A stretch of DNA of 64,000 bases from Spirochaetota bacterium (lineage in GTDB: Bacteria > Spirochaetota > UBA4802 > UBA5550): positions 310,001-374,000 of the forward strand of contig JAGNKX010000001.1 of assembly GCA_017999915.1 (NCBI GenBank), written 5' to 3'. This document shows positions 34,783 to 43,218 of the stretch, one piece after another. Within the stretch, counting starts at the first letter, position 1. The number at the start of each line of letters is the position of its first letter. Both the position numbers and the translations under genes were made by a program. Below the pieces are notes generated by a model. That model had not been told where the DNA came from. It did no database searches and saw only the letters and a list, made by a program, of their open reading frames with translations.

Positions 34783-35568
34783 ATGGATCAGATCAAATCG
34801 AAAGAATCGGATCTGTTGCGGGATATCATGAAAAAATCACTATTATTTTTCCTTTTTAGCCTGCGCTCCCTGACCGTTGCGATCCTGGCGACGTTCATCT
34901 TCGGCATCCCGGCACTGATCGTCGCATTACTGGACAGGACAGGGAGGGCGCCCTACCGCATCGGCCAGGTATGGGCCAGGATGATACTCCGCCTGAACGG
35001 GGTGCGCATCCGTGCGGTGGGCCTGGAAAACATCGACCGCAACAGGTCCTATGTATTCTTCTCCAATCACCAGAGCAATCTCGACGGTCTTGCCATAGGA
35101 ACGACCCTTCCCTCTCCGCTCCGCTTTGTCATCAAGAAGTCTCTTTTGAGGATACCGATAATGGGACAGGCCTTCAAGCTGGGGAGGATGATTCCCATAG
35201 ACCGCAGGGACGGCCGGAGCGCCGTCGATACCATCAATCGCTACGGCAGGGAACTCCGTAACGGCATCAGCGTTCTCTTCTTCGGCGAGGGGAGGAGGAG
35301 CAGGGACGGCAGGCTGCAGCCTTTCAAAAAAGGAGGGTTCATCTTTTCCATAACGTCGAAACTTCCCCTGGTGCCGATCACCGTGGCCAACAGCTTCAAC
35401 CTGATGCCGTCAGGGGTCGTGGGCATAAAAAAGGGGACCATCACGATCATCATAGGCAAGGCGATTCCCACCATCGATTGCGGTATCGACCATGTTGAAA
35501 GCCTCATGAACAGGGTGCATTCGGTTATTTCCGAGAACCTGGAGAACCATTCTACCTGCAAGGTCTGA
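34783..35568 (+). CDS. 1-acyl-glycerol-3-phosphate acyltransferase (PlsC-like)
   Basis: A 261-residue membrane enzyme adding the second acyl chain to lysophosphatidate. After a hydrophobic N-terminus (residues about 25-50) it has NHQSNLD, the H(x)4D catalytic motif; the second motif reads FFGEGRRSRDG, equivalent to FPEGTRS; and PLVPITV follows. Length is normal. ATG 34783 follows AACCAGGGAC; an internal ATG 15 codons later is possible. It opens a plus-strand gene set, but the gap to the hydrolase is about 110 bases, so cotranscription is not certain. Confidence 0.9.
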   Translation: MDQIKSKESDLLRDIMKKSLLFFLFSLRSLTVAILATFIFGIPALIVALLDRTGRAPYRIGQVWARMILRLNGVRIRAVGLENIDRNRSYVFFSNHQSNLDGLAIGTTLPSPLRFVIKKSLLRIPIMGQAFKLGRMIPIDRRDGRSAVDTINRYGRELRNGISVLFFGEGRRSRDGRLQPFKKGGFIFSITSKLPLVPITVANSFNLMPSGVVGIKKGTITIIIGKAIPTIDCGIDHVESLMNRVHSVISENLENHSTCKV

Positions 35569-35677
35569 TGCCACCGCATGGAAAAACCTTGACAATGCCG
35601 GAATTGCATCAATAATTCATTACCATGTGTCATACCACCATGGAATAATACCTGTTTTTTATCAGAGGTTAATGTAC

Positions 35678-36742
35678 ATGAAACTGAAAAAATTATTTAC
35701 CGTTACAGCCGCTATAATACTTTCCATTGTCTTGCTTATCGCTATCGCCGGAGGCGCCGCCTACTTCGTCCTCATGCAGAAGCCGAGCGTGAAATTCCTC
35801 CTTACCAACTCCGGCTTCAGAAACCCGGCCCATTATTCCAATAAGGAAGAGTCCATTGACGTCAAAGGCGAGAAGGTGCCGGTGATCCTGTACCGCCATG
35901 ATTCGGCAAAATCGAAAAAGTATTTCATGCTCCAGCACGGCCTCACGCCCCAGGGACACAAGCATCCCAAGATCGACCGCTTCGCCGCGAGCCTCTGCGA
36001 AGCCACGGGAATGAACGTGGCGATACCCTATGTAAAGGGAAGTATTGAGGGAGGGTCACTTGCCAATACATACGAGGCCATGGCCGATATTTACAGGGCC
36101 CTGGTAAAAACATATCCGGGAAGCTACCGCGCTTTCGGCGCCTGCATCGGCGCGAACATTCTCCTGGTTGCCCTGAACCGCGTGCCTGACGAAATATATC
36201 CGGAAAAAATATTCATGCTCGGCCCCTTCTTTGACGGCAGGACACTCTTTGATTTTTACAACAAGATATCGAAGCCAGAAGATATAGATATCATGGTCAA
36301 GATGGCCATCACCCTGAACATGGACGTTTTCTCCGAAAACGAAAAGGACCTCATCCGCAAGGCCATTGCCGCGTCCAAGCCCGGCACCACGGACCGGAGC
36401 GAAATGAAAAAGATCCTCGGCACAAAACTCTTCAGCGACATCGCCGTGGTGAAGCTCCATCATAAGGATTTCGAGAATATTAACCCGAAGACCATGTTCG
36501 GGAAAAATAAGGGTCGATGCAAATACTTCATCCTCCACTCCAAGACGGACAACATCATTCCTTATTTCGAAGGTAAAAACCTGGCGGACTTCATGAAAAA
36601 GAGCGGTATCAGCACCAAATTCCTCGGCACGGAGTACGTGGAGCACGCCCAGAACCAGGCTTCCGTGACCGGCTTCCTCAAGGAAATGAAATACCTGATC
36701 CGGTTCTTCGACGAGCTCTTTGAAGGGGACGTGGAGTTTTAA
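35678..36742 (+). CDS. Alpha/beta hydrolase with cysteine nucleophile, membrane-anchored
   Basis: A 354-residue protein. The N-terminus (AAIILSIVLLIAIAGGAAYF) is an uncleaved anchor or signal. The nucleophile elbow is GACIG with Cys156, in place of the usual GxSxG Ser, as in dienelactone hydrolases; the oxyanion stretch LQHGLTPQG, an Asp in KTDNIIPYFEG and His in VEHAQNQ complete a Cys-Asp-His triad. Substrate unknown; a Cys nucleophile suggests thioester or lactone cleavage. ATG 35678 has AGAGG nine bases ahead (35672 is a second choice). It is 48 bases upstream of larE. Confidence 0.8.
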   Translation: MKLKKLFTVTAAIILSIVLLIAIAGGAAYFVLMQKPSVKFLLTNSGFRNPAHYSNKEESIDVKGEKVPVILYRHDSAKSKKYFMLQHGLTPQGHKHPKIDRFAASLCEATGMNVAIPYVKGSIEGGSLANTYEAMADIYRALVKTYPGSYRAFGACIGANILLVALNRVPDEIYPEKIFMLGPFFDGRTLFDFYNKISKPEDIDIMVKMAITLNMDVFSENEKDLIRKAIAASKPGTTDRSEMKKILGTKLFSDIAVVKLHHKDFENINPKTMFGKNKGRCKYFILHSKTDNIIPYFEGKNLADFMKKSGISTKFLGTEYVEHAQNQASVTGFLKEMKYLIRFFDELFEGDVEF

Positions 36743-36789
36743 ACAAAGGCGGGGATGCGCATCCTCGACTTAGTCATGGCATTACTACA

Positions 36790-37620
36790 ATGGATACCAT
36801 ACTCGACGAAAAAACAACCTTTCTCCACCGCATCATCGATTCCTACGGTTCCCTTGCCGTGGCCTTTTCCGGCGGCGTGGACAGCACCTTCCTCCTGAAG
36901 GTGGCCAAGGAACGCTTGGGAAATCGCGTCATTGCCGTCACCGTGCGGTCGCCCCTGACCCCGCCCGAGGAGATCGATGAGACGCGGAATTTTACCGCCC
37001 TTGAAAAAATCAGCCACGAGATAGTCGCTGTGGACATTTTCAAAAACGACAGGGTCATCGCCAATCCCCTGGACCGCTGCTACCATTGCAAGCTCGATAT
37101 TTTCCGCGCCATAATCGCCTGCGCCTCGTCGCGGGGAATCAGCCATGTGGCGGAAGGGTCCAACCTGGACGACCGGGACGATTACCGGCCCGGTGCCAGG
37201 GCCATCGCAGAGCTTTCGGTCCTGACCCCCCTCATGGAAGCGGGCTTCACCAAGAATGACATCAGGGAGGCCTCCCGGGCCATGGGCCTTGGGGCATGGG
37301 ACAAGCCGGCCGCTCCCTGCCTGGCCACGCGGATCCCCTGCGGCACTGCCATCACAGAGGAAAGGCTCGATGCCGTGTACCGGGCCGAGTTGTTTCTTCA
37401 CGGCATCGGCCTCCGGGACGTGCGGGTCCGCCACCACGGAACCATCGCCCGGATCGAGGTCCCTCCTGAAGACCGGGAGATAATACTCACCAACGCGACG
37501 GCCGTCGCGGAGGCCCTTAAAAGGCTCGGCTTTGCCCATATAGCGCTTGACATCGAGGGGTATCGCAGGGGCAGCATGAATGAATCGACTGAGAAGGGGA
37601 GGTCCAATGGACAGGGATAA
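36790..37620 (+). CDS. larE: LarE, sulfur-transfer enzyme for nickel-pincer nucleotide
   Basis: A 276-residue LarE. The PP-loop SGGVDS is at residues 27-32, RCYHCK at Cys97/Cys100, and PAAPCLATRIPC gives Cys177/Cys184; Cys177 is in the position of the sacrificial Cys176 of Lactiplantibacillus LarE, and the additional cysteines fit the 4Fe-4S LarE class. It adenylates and thiolates the P2CMN intermediate made by LarB. It overlaps larB by 14 bases. No ribosome site is obvious before ATG 36790. The last ~15 residues (MNESTEKGRSNGQG) are disordered. Confidence 0.93.
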   Translation: MDTILDEKTTFLHRIIDSYGSLAVAFSGGVDSTFLLKVAKERLGNRVIAVTVRSPLTPPEEIDETRNFTALEKISHEIVAVDIFKNDRVIANPLDRCYHCKLDIFRAIIACASSRGISHVAEGSNLDDRDDYRPGARAIAELSVLTPLMEAGFTKNDIREASRAMGLGAWDKPAAPCLATRIPCGTAITEERLDAVYRAELFLHGIGLRDVRVRHHGTIARIEVPPEDREIILTNATAVAEALKRLGFAHIALDIEGYRRGSMNESTEKGRSNGQG

Positions 37621-38359
37621 AATCCGCGAGCTTCTGGAAAGGGTCAGGAGCGGCGAGACCGCCGTGCAGGAGGCGATGGACGCCCTCAGGATGCTCCCCT
37701 TCGAGGACCTCGGCTTCGCCAGGACCGACAATCACCGGGCCCTCCGCACCGGATACCCGGAAGTGATATACTGCGCGGGCAAAACCATCGCCCAGATTTG
37801 CGCCATCGTCGAGCGCCTGTCGGCGGCCCACCGGACCATCATCGCCAGCCGCGCCACCGACGAGGTATACGAGGCAGTGAAAAAGGCGAGCCCCGGGGCC
37901 GTGTTTAAAAAGGACGCCCGCCTCATCATCATCGGCGAGCCGGTGAAGCCAAAGACCGAAAAGAAGATATTGGTCATCACCGCAGGCACCTCCGACATCC
38001 CCGTGGCCGAGGAGGCCGCTGTCACGGCCGAGGCCATGGCTAATCCGGTGGAGCGCCTCTTCGACGTGGGCGTAGCCGGCATTCACCGCCTCTTTGAAAA
38101 CGCGTCGAGCCTCTTCAGCGCCAATGTCCTCGTGGCCGTGGCCGGGATGGACGGCGCCCTTCCCAGCGTCATCGGCGGACTCGTCGACAGGCCGGTCATT
38201 GCCGTGCCCACCAGCGTTGGCTACGGCGCGAGCTTCGGCGGCATCGGCGCCCTCCTCACCATGCTGAATTCCTGCGCCCCCGGCGTGGCCGTGGTGAACA
38301 TCGACAACGGCTTCGGTGCCGGATACCTCGCCGGCATGATCAACCGGATAGGGGAGTGA
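37607..38359 (+). CDS. larB: LarB, NaAD carboxylase/hydrolase for nickel-pincer nucleotide
   Basis: A 250-residue LarB. ATG 37607 has AAGGGGAGG seven bases ahead and lies within the larE end. The body has the PurE-like features SRATDE, the second half ITAGTSDIPVAEEA, and VPTSVGYGASFGG, matching the family. LarB carboxylates the nicotinic ring of NaAD and hydrolyses the phosphoanhydride. It is followed by larC with one base between. Confidence 0.95.
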   Translation: MDRDKIRELLERVRSGETAVQEAMDALRMLPFEDLGFARTDNHRALRTGYPEVIYCAGKTIAQICAIVERLSAAHRTIIASRATDEVYEAVKKASPGAVFKKDARLIIIGEPVKPKTEKKILVITAGTSDIPVAEEAAVTAEAMANPVERLFDVGVAGIHRLFENASSLFSANVLVAVAGMDGALPSVIGGLVDRPVIAVPTSVGYGASFGGIGALLTMLNSCAPGVAVVNIDNGFGAGYLAGMINRIGE

Positions 38360-38360
38360 C

Positions 38361-39533
38361 ATGAAGATCGCCTATTTCGACTGCTTTTCCGGCGTGAGTG
38401 GCGACATGGTCCTGGGAGCCCTCATCGACGCCGGACTTGACCTGGACAGGTTAAAAAAAATCCTCTCCACCATTCCTCTTTCAGGATACGAGATCACGGC
38501 CGAGAAGGTCATGAAAAACGGCATCGCCGGCACCAGCTTCAGGGTCATCGCGGAGAAAACGGACCAGGCGCGCCACCTCGATGATATACTTCAGCTCATA
38601 AACAAGAGCTCCCTTTCAGAAAAGGCAAAGGAATCCGCCGGCGCCATCTTCCGCGCAATAGCAACGGTGGAGGCCAATATTCACGGCACCACCATAGACA
38701 AAATACATTTCCACGAGATCGGCGCAGTCGATTCCATCATTGACATCGCCGGGGCCTGCGCCGCCCTTGACATGATGGGGATCGGCGCGGTATTCTGCTC
38801 CCGCGTGAACGTGGGGAGCGGATTTATCAAAACAGACCACGGCATGCTCCCGGTGCCTGCCCCCGCCACGGCAAAGCTCCTGGCAGGCGCCCCTGTCTAT
38901 TCAAGCGGCATCGAGGCTGAGCTCGCCACACCCACCGGCGCGGCCATCATGAAGCATTTCGCCGGGCGCTTCGGTCCACTGCCGGACATGACGGTCCGTA
39001 CCATAGGCCATGGCGCCGGCATGAAGGACCTCCCGGCGCCGAACATACTCCGCGTCTACATCGGCGAGGACGACGCCCGGGAAGGCTATGACAGGGTCCT
39101 CTCCCTTGAAACGAACATCGACGACATGAACCCGGAATTCTATCAGCACGCCTGCGAGCGGCTCCTCGAGGCCGGGGCCCTGGACGTGTACACCACGCCG
39201 ATCATCATGAAGAAGGGCCGCCCCGGGGCGCTCCTCACGGTGCTGGCCCGGGAGGAGCTGCGCGAAACCCTTACGGAGATACTCTTCGCCGAGACCACCA
39301 CCGCCGGCGTGCGCGTCTCCAGGCTCGAGCGCACGGTCCTCGATCGGGAGATGCGGCGCCTGCAAACGCGCTTCGGCGAGATATCGGTAAAGATACTCTC
39401 CCGGGGCGGGCGGGTCCTCACCGTGTCCCCCGAATACGAAGAGTGCCGGGCCATAGCGAAGGAGCGGAAGGTTCCCCTCAAAGAGGTATATGACGAAGCG
39501 AAAAAAATCGCGGCCGCCCTCGTACCGGAGTGA
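38361..39533 (+). CDS. larC: LarC, nickel insertion cyclometallase
   Basis: A 390-residue LarC in one continuous frame; in Lactiplantibacillus the gene needs a programmed frameshift (larC1/larC2), so here no frameshift is required. Starts with YFDCFSGVSGDM, a family mark, and holds FHEIGAVDSIIDI, ATPTGAAIM, TNIDDMNPEFY and TTAGVR. It inserts Ni into the pincer nucleotide using CTP. The start is one base after larB; the stop overlaps the btuR GTG by one base. Confidence 0.95.
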   Translation: MKIAYFDCFSGVSGDMVLGALIDAGLDLDRLKKILSTIPLSGYEITAEKVMKNGIAGTSFRVIAEKTDQARHLDDILQLINKSSLSEKAKESAGAIFRAIATVEANIHGTTIDKIHFHEIGAVDSIIDIAGACAALDMMGIGAVFCSRVNVGSGFIKTDHGMLPVPAPATAKLLAGAPVYSSGIEAELATPTGAAIMKHFAGRFGPLPDMTVRTIGHGAGMKDLPAPNILRVYIGEDDAREGYDRVLSLETNIDDMNPEFYQHACERLLEAGALDVYTTPIIMKKGRPGALLTVLAREELRETLTEILFAETTTAGVRVSRLERTVLDREMRRLQTRFGEISVKILSRGGRVLTVSPEYEECRAIAKERKVPLKEVYDEAKKIAAALVPE

Positions 39534-39538
39534 AACAA

Positions 39539-40066
39539 ATGCTTCCCAGGGGCTACATACATATTTATACCGGCAACGGCAAGGGAAAGACCAGCGCGGC
39601 CCTGGGCCTCGCCTTCCGCGCCTCCGGCTCGGGACTCCGGACCATCGTCATCCAGTTCATGAAGGGGCTTCCCACGGGGGAGCTTGAAGCTGCCTCGAAG
39701 ACCGGCGGTCTCGTCACCATCGAGCGGTACGGAAGCAGGCGTTTCTGCAGGCCCGACGACGATTCCTTCGAGGAGCACAGGAAATACACGATAGAAGGAT
39801 ATGAACGGGCACGGCAGATCATAGCGGACGCCCTTTATGATATTGTCATTCTTGATGAAATCATCACCGCTGCAACATTCAAACTCCTGACCGACAGCGA
39901 CATACTGGCCCTCTGCGACTCCCTGCATGAAAACACGGAGCTGGTTATGACCGGGAGGGGCGCCTCCGACGCGCTCATAGGCCGCGCGGACCTCGTCACG
40001 GAGATGAGGGAGATCAAACACTACTACCGGGCCGGCGTGGCGCCGCGCAGGGGGATTGAGGATTGA
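39539..40066 (+). CDS. btuR: Cob(I)alamin adenosyltransferase, CobA/BtuR type
   Basis: A 175-residue CobA-type enzyme making adenosylcobalamin from ATP and cob(I)alamin. Walker A is GNGKGKTS at the N-terminus, with DIVILDEI and RG.AP.. at the end (GVAPRRGIED). ATG 39539 has CGGAG eight bases ahead; a GTG three codons earlier overlaps the larC stop. Its place between lar genes and envelope genes is unusual; the radical SAM/B12-binding protein at 25442 is one user of its product in this window. Confidence 0.9.
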   Translation: MLPRGYIHIYTGNGKGKTSAALGLAFRASGSGLRTIVIQFMKGLPTGELEAASKTGGLVTIERYGSRRFCRPDDDSFEEHRKYTIEGYERARQIIADALYDIVILDEIITAATFKLLTDSDILALCDSLHENTELVMTGRGASDALIGRADLVTEMREIKHYYRAGVAPRRGIED

Positions 40067-41574
40067 CTTCATTTTTACGATACGCCATATCGGCCCTGTC
40101 TCTGACACTGTGTCTCGTCGTTCTCCGCAGTCCGGTTCTCGGCGCGGAGAAACCTCTCATCGGCATTGCGGCAACCCGCGGCAACAGCCCCCGGGCCATG
40201 GCCCTCACGGCGCTCCTTGAGGAAAACCTCTTGCGCGTCGTTGAAAAAAGCGGTGTCTTCCAGGCGGTGAACCCCGGCCTCTTCCGCGAAGAGATCAAAA
40301 AATTCGGCTGCACCGACGAGCAGTGCTTCCTCGGCTTTGCCAGGGACGCGGGCCTCTCCCTCGTCATACGGGGCGACCTGGACGACACTAACGATTTCAT
40401 CGATCTTACACTCAAGGCCTTTGGCATCGATCTTCCGTACCAGCGCCAGGTCGTATATCAGTACAGGGTGCGAATACCCATGACCGGGCAATTCGGGCAG
40501 GTGGAATACAACAACATCACGGCGGAGCACACGGGCATATTCTTCTCCCGGCTCCTGTCGCGGTACCGGACCGCCCTTCCGGTCGCTGACGGCGACGATA
40601 ATGTTATGGTTGTAAACCAGACCATAAGCGGGTCCTACGCCCTCTATCGACCCGAAGCTGCGCGGGACAAGGATTCCCTCCGCGCGTTCCGGCCCATCGG
40701 GAAAGCCCGCCTTTCTGCGGGAAGGATCGTCCAGTCCGACACACCGGCCCGGCCGGGGGACTTCATTTTGATCGGCTACAACGAAACCGCACAGTTTTTG
40801 GATAAGCTCACCTACGGCGGAAAGAAAGAAATCGTATTCCGGAAACCGGCAGCCCTGAATACACTCTACGCGCTCCTCCTCACCGGGCCCGCCAGCGCGG
40901 TCATGCCCCTCCTGGCGCCGACCCTGGGATACTACTCGTCCCGTGACTGGACCGGCCTGGCCCTCTGGACTTTCAGCGCCACGCCCTATCTCTACCTGGA
41001 GCTCAACGGCATAACCAACTACTACGTTAATTACTACAAGAAGGATAAGACCGTTCCCCGGGACGTCCAGGCCCAGCTCTATTTCGGCTGGTACATGCTC
41101 TGCGCCGGGGGCTCTTCCCTCCTCGTGGATTCCCTGGCTCACTCCATGCTCCTCAAAGCGGCCAATTTTCAGGGAATACAGCCCTACCTGGGAAGCGCCC
41201 TTACCGCGGGCTACCTGTCCCTGATAGCCGGCGGTGGAGGGCTTTTTTACCGGGGCCACCGTCTCTGGGGTTATCTCTATTTTCACGCGGACAACCTACT
41301 CCTGTATTTTACCCTGAGGGAGTTCTTCCCGGATAAAAAATACAATTCCCTGACGCGTACCTTTTCCACCGGGAAGATAAACAGGACCAGGGCCTACTCC
41401 CTGCTTTCGGCTGCCTGCGCGGTGAAGATAGCGGAGGTGATCCACGCGGTCCTGGTGCGGGACAACATCCGGAACGGCACTGAAATCGAAGAAGGATATT
41501 CCATAGAGCCGGTCATATACGCTGACGAAAAGAACGATATGGGTATGGGACTCCAGTATTCGTACAGATGGTGA
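40063..41574 (+). CDS. Envelope protein with CsgG/TolB-like N-terminus and membrane C-terminus, paralogue 1
   Basis: A 503-residue protein starting with TTG 40063 (GAGG just ahead); the next ATG would destroy the signal peptide (MTSFLRYAISALSLTLCLVV...LGA). Residues about 30-200 resemble the CsgG/FlgO-type periplasmic fold (ALLEENLLRVVEK, the GCTDEQC motif). The C-terminal ~230 residues have several hydrophobic segments and the motif GGGLFYRGHRL, similar to TM2/DUF5683 sequences (G.G.FY.G). The next gene has the same layout with GGGMFYKGYRL. They appear to be old tandem duplicates. Function unknown; likely in the inner membrane with a periplasmic domain. Overlaps the btuR stop. Confidence 0.65.
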   Translation: MTSFLRYAISALSLTLCLVVLRSPVLGAEKPLIGIAATRGNSPRAMALTALLEENLLRVVEKSGVFQAVNPGLFREEIKKFGCTDEQCFLGFARDAGLSLVIRGDLDDTNDFIDLTLKAFGIDLPYQRQVVYQYRVRIPMTGQFGQVEYNNITAEHTGIFFSRLLSRYRTALPVADGDDNVMVVNQTISGSYALYRPEAARDKDSLRAFRPIGKARLSAGRIVQSDTPARPGDFILIGYNETAQFLDKLTYGGKKEIVFRKPAALNTLYALLLTGPASAVMPLLAPTLGYYSSRDWTGLALWTFSATPYLYLELNGITNYYVNYYKKDKTVPRDVQAQLYFGWYMLCAGGSSLLVDSLAHSMLLKAANFQGIQPYLGSALTAGYLSLIAGGGGLFYRGHRLWGYLYFHADNLLLYFTLREFFPDKKYNSLTRTFSTGKINRTRAYSLLSAACAVKIAEVIHAVLVRDNIRNGTEIEEGYSIEPVIYADEKNDMGMGLQYSYRW

Positions 41575-41581
41575 TACGACA

Positions 41582-41603
41582 CCCCTCCCATCAAGGGAGG
41601 GGG
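41582..41603. repeat. Hairpin between the tandem paralogues
   Basis: CCCCTCCC (41582-41589) and GGGAGGGG (41595-41602) form a perfect 8-base stem with loop ATCAA. It is followed by GGATTATACTT, not a T-tract, so attenuation is uncertain. Confidence 0.6.
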
Positions 41604-41633
41604 ATTATACTTGAAGGTATCAGTAAATAAAAA

Positions 41634-43115
41634 ATGTTTCATAAATCAAACATTACGCTCCTTCTACTCACAACCCTCCTTCTTCTTACCCCGGGCAGCT
41701 CGCTTTTCGCCGAGCGGATCGCCGTGCCCGGCACCATCGCAGTTTTTCCGGTCCAGGACTCCGGCCTCCAGCTAAACGCCCTGTCCCGGAAGTCCGCCGA
41801 TTCCGTCGCGGACGTATTCGACCGCCTGGGACGGTTCCTGCCGGTCGATGGCGACAGGGTCCAGAGGGCCATGGACGCCATGCAGAAGGGGGCCGGCGAC
41901 GAGGCCCTTCTCAAGGCGGCCCGGGAGCTGGGCGCTGACCTGTACGCCGTGGTGTCCGTGTCCCTGGAAAGCGGCACTGTTTTCGGCACCATCGCCATCC
42001 GTCCTGTTTCGCCCCGCTACGGCCGGCTGCAGCAGGACATCACCGTCAGGAGCAAGGTCCTGATGAATATCCCCCTGAAGCTCTCCCGCGAGATAGCCCT
42101 GCTCCACAGGGACATGGCCATCGAGGCGCGCGTCGTGGAAACGCGGGAGGGCCTGAGCCTCCTCGACGCGGGACAGTGGCACGGCCTCGCGCCGGGGCGA
42201 TACCGCATCGGTTCCGGAGCGTTCATTACCATACAAAACACCGGCAGGTACCGGTCCCTGGCCGCACTCCCGGAAGGACTGCCTCCATCGTCCCCGATAA
42301 CAATAAAGGTCTACCCGCCGTACCGGGCCATAGTGCGGGAGCTCACAAAGCAGATCGATCACAACACCAACGGCAAGTACAGCCTGGCGGCCACCGGTGT
42401 CCAGGGCCAGGACCCGGAAAAAAAATTCACCCTGGGAATGTGCCTCGTTAATCCCGGCGCCAATGCCTGCCTTCCCGGCTACGGATCGTACCTGTCCACA
42501 TCCTACCTGGGATTCAAGAACACGAGCCCCAGCATCGGGGGGATCGTGTTTTCATCACTTCTTATCGTCACGCACTTCATCCTCCCCGAAGCCATGACGA
42601 AATTCAAAATCAATTTCGTGCCCGGTATCATGGACAGCGACAAGACCGAGGCCATGAACAACCTCCAAATATTCTGCTGGGCCACGGTGCCCCTGACCGT
42701 ATCCGTGGCCTACCTGGACCAGCTGGCATACCAGTTCAAGGTGAACAGCGCCCTGCCCCCCTTTTTCATGAACCGGAACGAGACCGCCCTGGCTCTATCA
42801 CTTTTCATTCCCGGCGGGGGCATGTTCTACAAGGGCTACCGCCTTCCCGGCTGGGGTTTCTATCTCTCGGAGATGTTCCTTGCCGGATTCTGCGTGAACA
42901 CCAAGAACGACAAAAAAAAGGTCCTCTACGGCGGCATTGCCCTGGGAGGGTTGAAGCTCGTCGAGCTCATCACCGCCTATTTCAGCCCACCGGCCTTCAG
43001 CTTTTTTAAATTCGAGCAGGAAGGAAGGATCAATCCCGCGTCCCTGTCAATGAGAATCGACCCTTCTGAAACAGGCGATCTGGTCTATAAACTGGGTATT
43101 TCCTGCATTTTTTAA
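41634..43115 (+). CDS. Envelope protein with CsgG/TolB-like N-terminus and membrane C-terminus, paralogue 2
   Basis: A 493-residue protein. A signal peptide (MFHKSNITLLLLTTLLLLTPGSSLFA) is followed by a CsgG-like region (GTIAVFPVQDSG at the start, GDEALLKAARELGADLYAVV), a beta-rich middle, then hydrophobic helices and the motif PGGGMFYKGYRLPGWG. It matches the 40063 gene in order of domains and in the FY(K/R)G motif, but sequence similarity elsewhere is low. One hydrophobic segment follows VVSSL. No close ribosome site is seen. Role unknown; it could be a transport or anchoring complex with its paralogue. Confidence 0.65.
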   Translation: MFHKSNITLLLLTTLLLLTPGSSLFAERIAVPGTIAVFPVQDSGLQLNALSRKSADSVADVFDRLGRFLPVDGDRVQRAMDAMQKGAGDEALLKAARELGADLYAVVSVSLESGTVFGTIAIRPVSPRYGRLQQDITVRSKVLMNIPLKLSREIALLHRDMAIEARVVETREGLSLLDAGQWHGLAPGRYRIGSGAFITIQNTGRYRSLAALPEGLPPSSPITIKVYPPYRAIVRELTKQIDHNTNGKYSLAATGVQGQDPEKKFTLGMCLVNPGANACLPGYGSYLSTSYLGFKNTSPSIGGIVFSSLLIVTHFILPEAMTKFKINFVPGIMDSDKTEAMNNLQIFCWATVPLTVSVAYLDQLAYQFKVNSALPPFFMNRNETALALSLFIPGGGMFYKGYRLPGWGFYLSEMFLAGFCVNTKNDKKKVLYGGIALGGLKLVELITAYFSPPAFSFFKFEQEGRINPASLSMRIDPSETGDLVYKLGISCIF

Positions 43116-43132
43116 AAAAAATTATCCAATAC

Positions 43133-43187
43133 TTGACAAAGTATACGATTATCGTTATATTATACTTAAATCGTAAACATTGACGAT
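43133..43187 (+). promoter_or_regulatory. Sigma-70 promoter with overlapping operator sites
   Basis: TTGACA (43133-43138), a 17-base spacer and TATATT (43156-43161) form a near-consensus promoter. In the spacer lies the perfect palindrome ACGATTATCGT (43145-43155). ATCGT (43170-43174) and ACGAT (43183-43187) form a second inverted repeat in the transcribed leader. These ATCGT sites are likely binding sites of the TetR regulator that starts at 43219, giving autoregulation and control of the operon to 49424. Confidence 0.7.
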
Positions 43188-43218
43188 ATTGGTATAAATA
43201 ACATTAATAAGTAATAAT

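Noticed and set aside
36751-36766. GGGGATGC-GCATCCTC palindrome before larE
   Set aside because: It has no loop, so it cannot form a hairpin; a protein-binding site is possible but unsupported.
36739-37731. 330-codon frame on the minus strand over larE
   Set aside because: It is the complement of a gene with clear LarE motifs; composition is Gly/Arg/His-rich as in shadow frames of GC-rich genes.
40075-41286. 403-codon minus-strand frame over the first CsgG-like gene
   Set aside because: Shadow frame; the plus-strand frame has a signal peptide, ribosome site and a paralogue next door.
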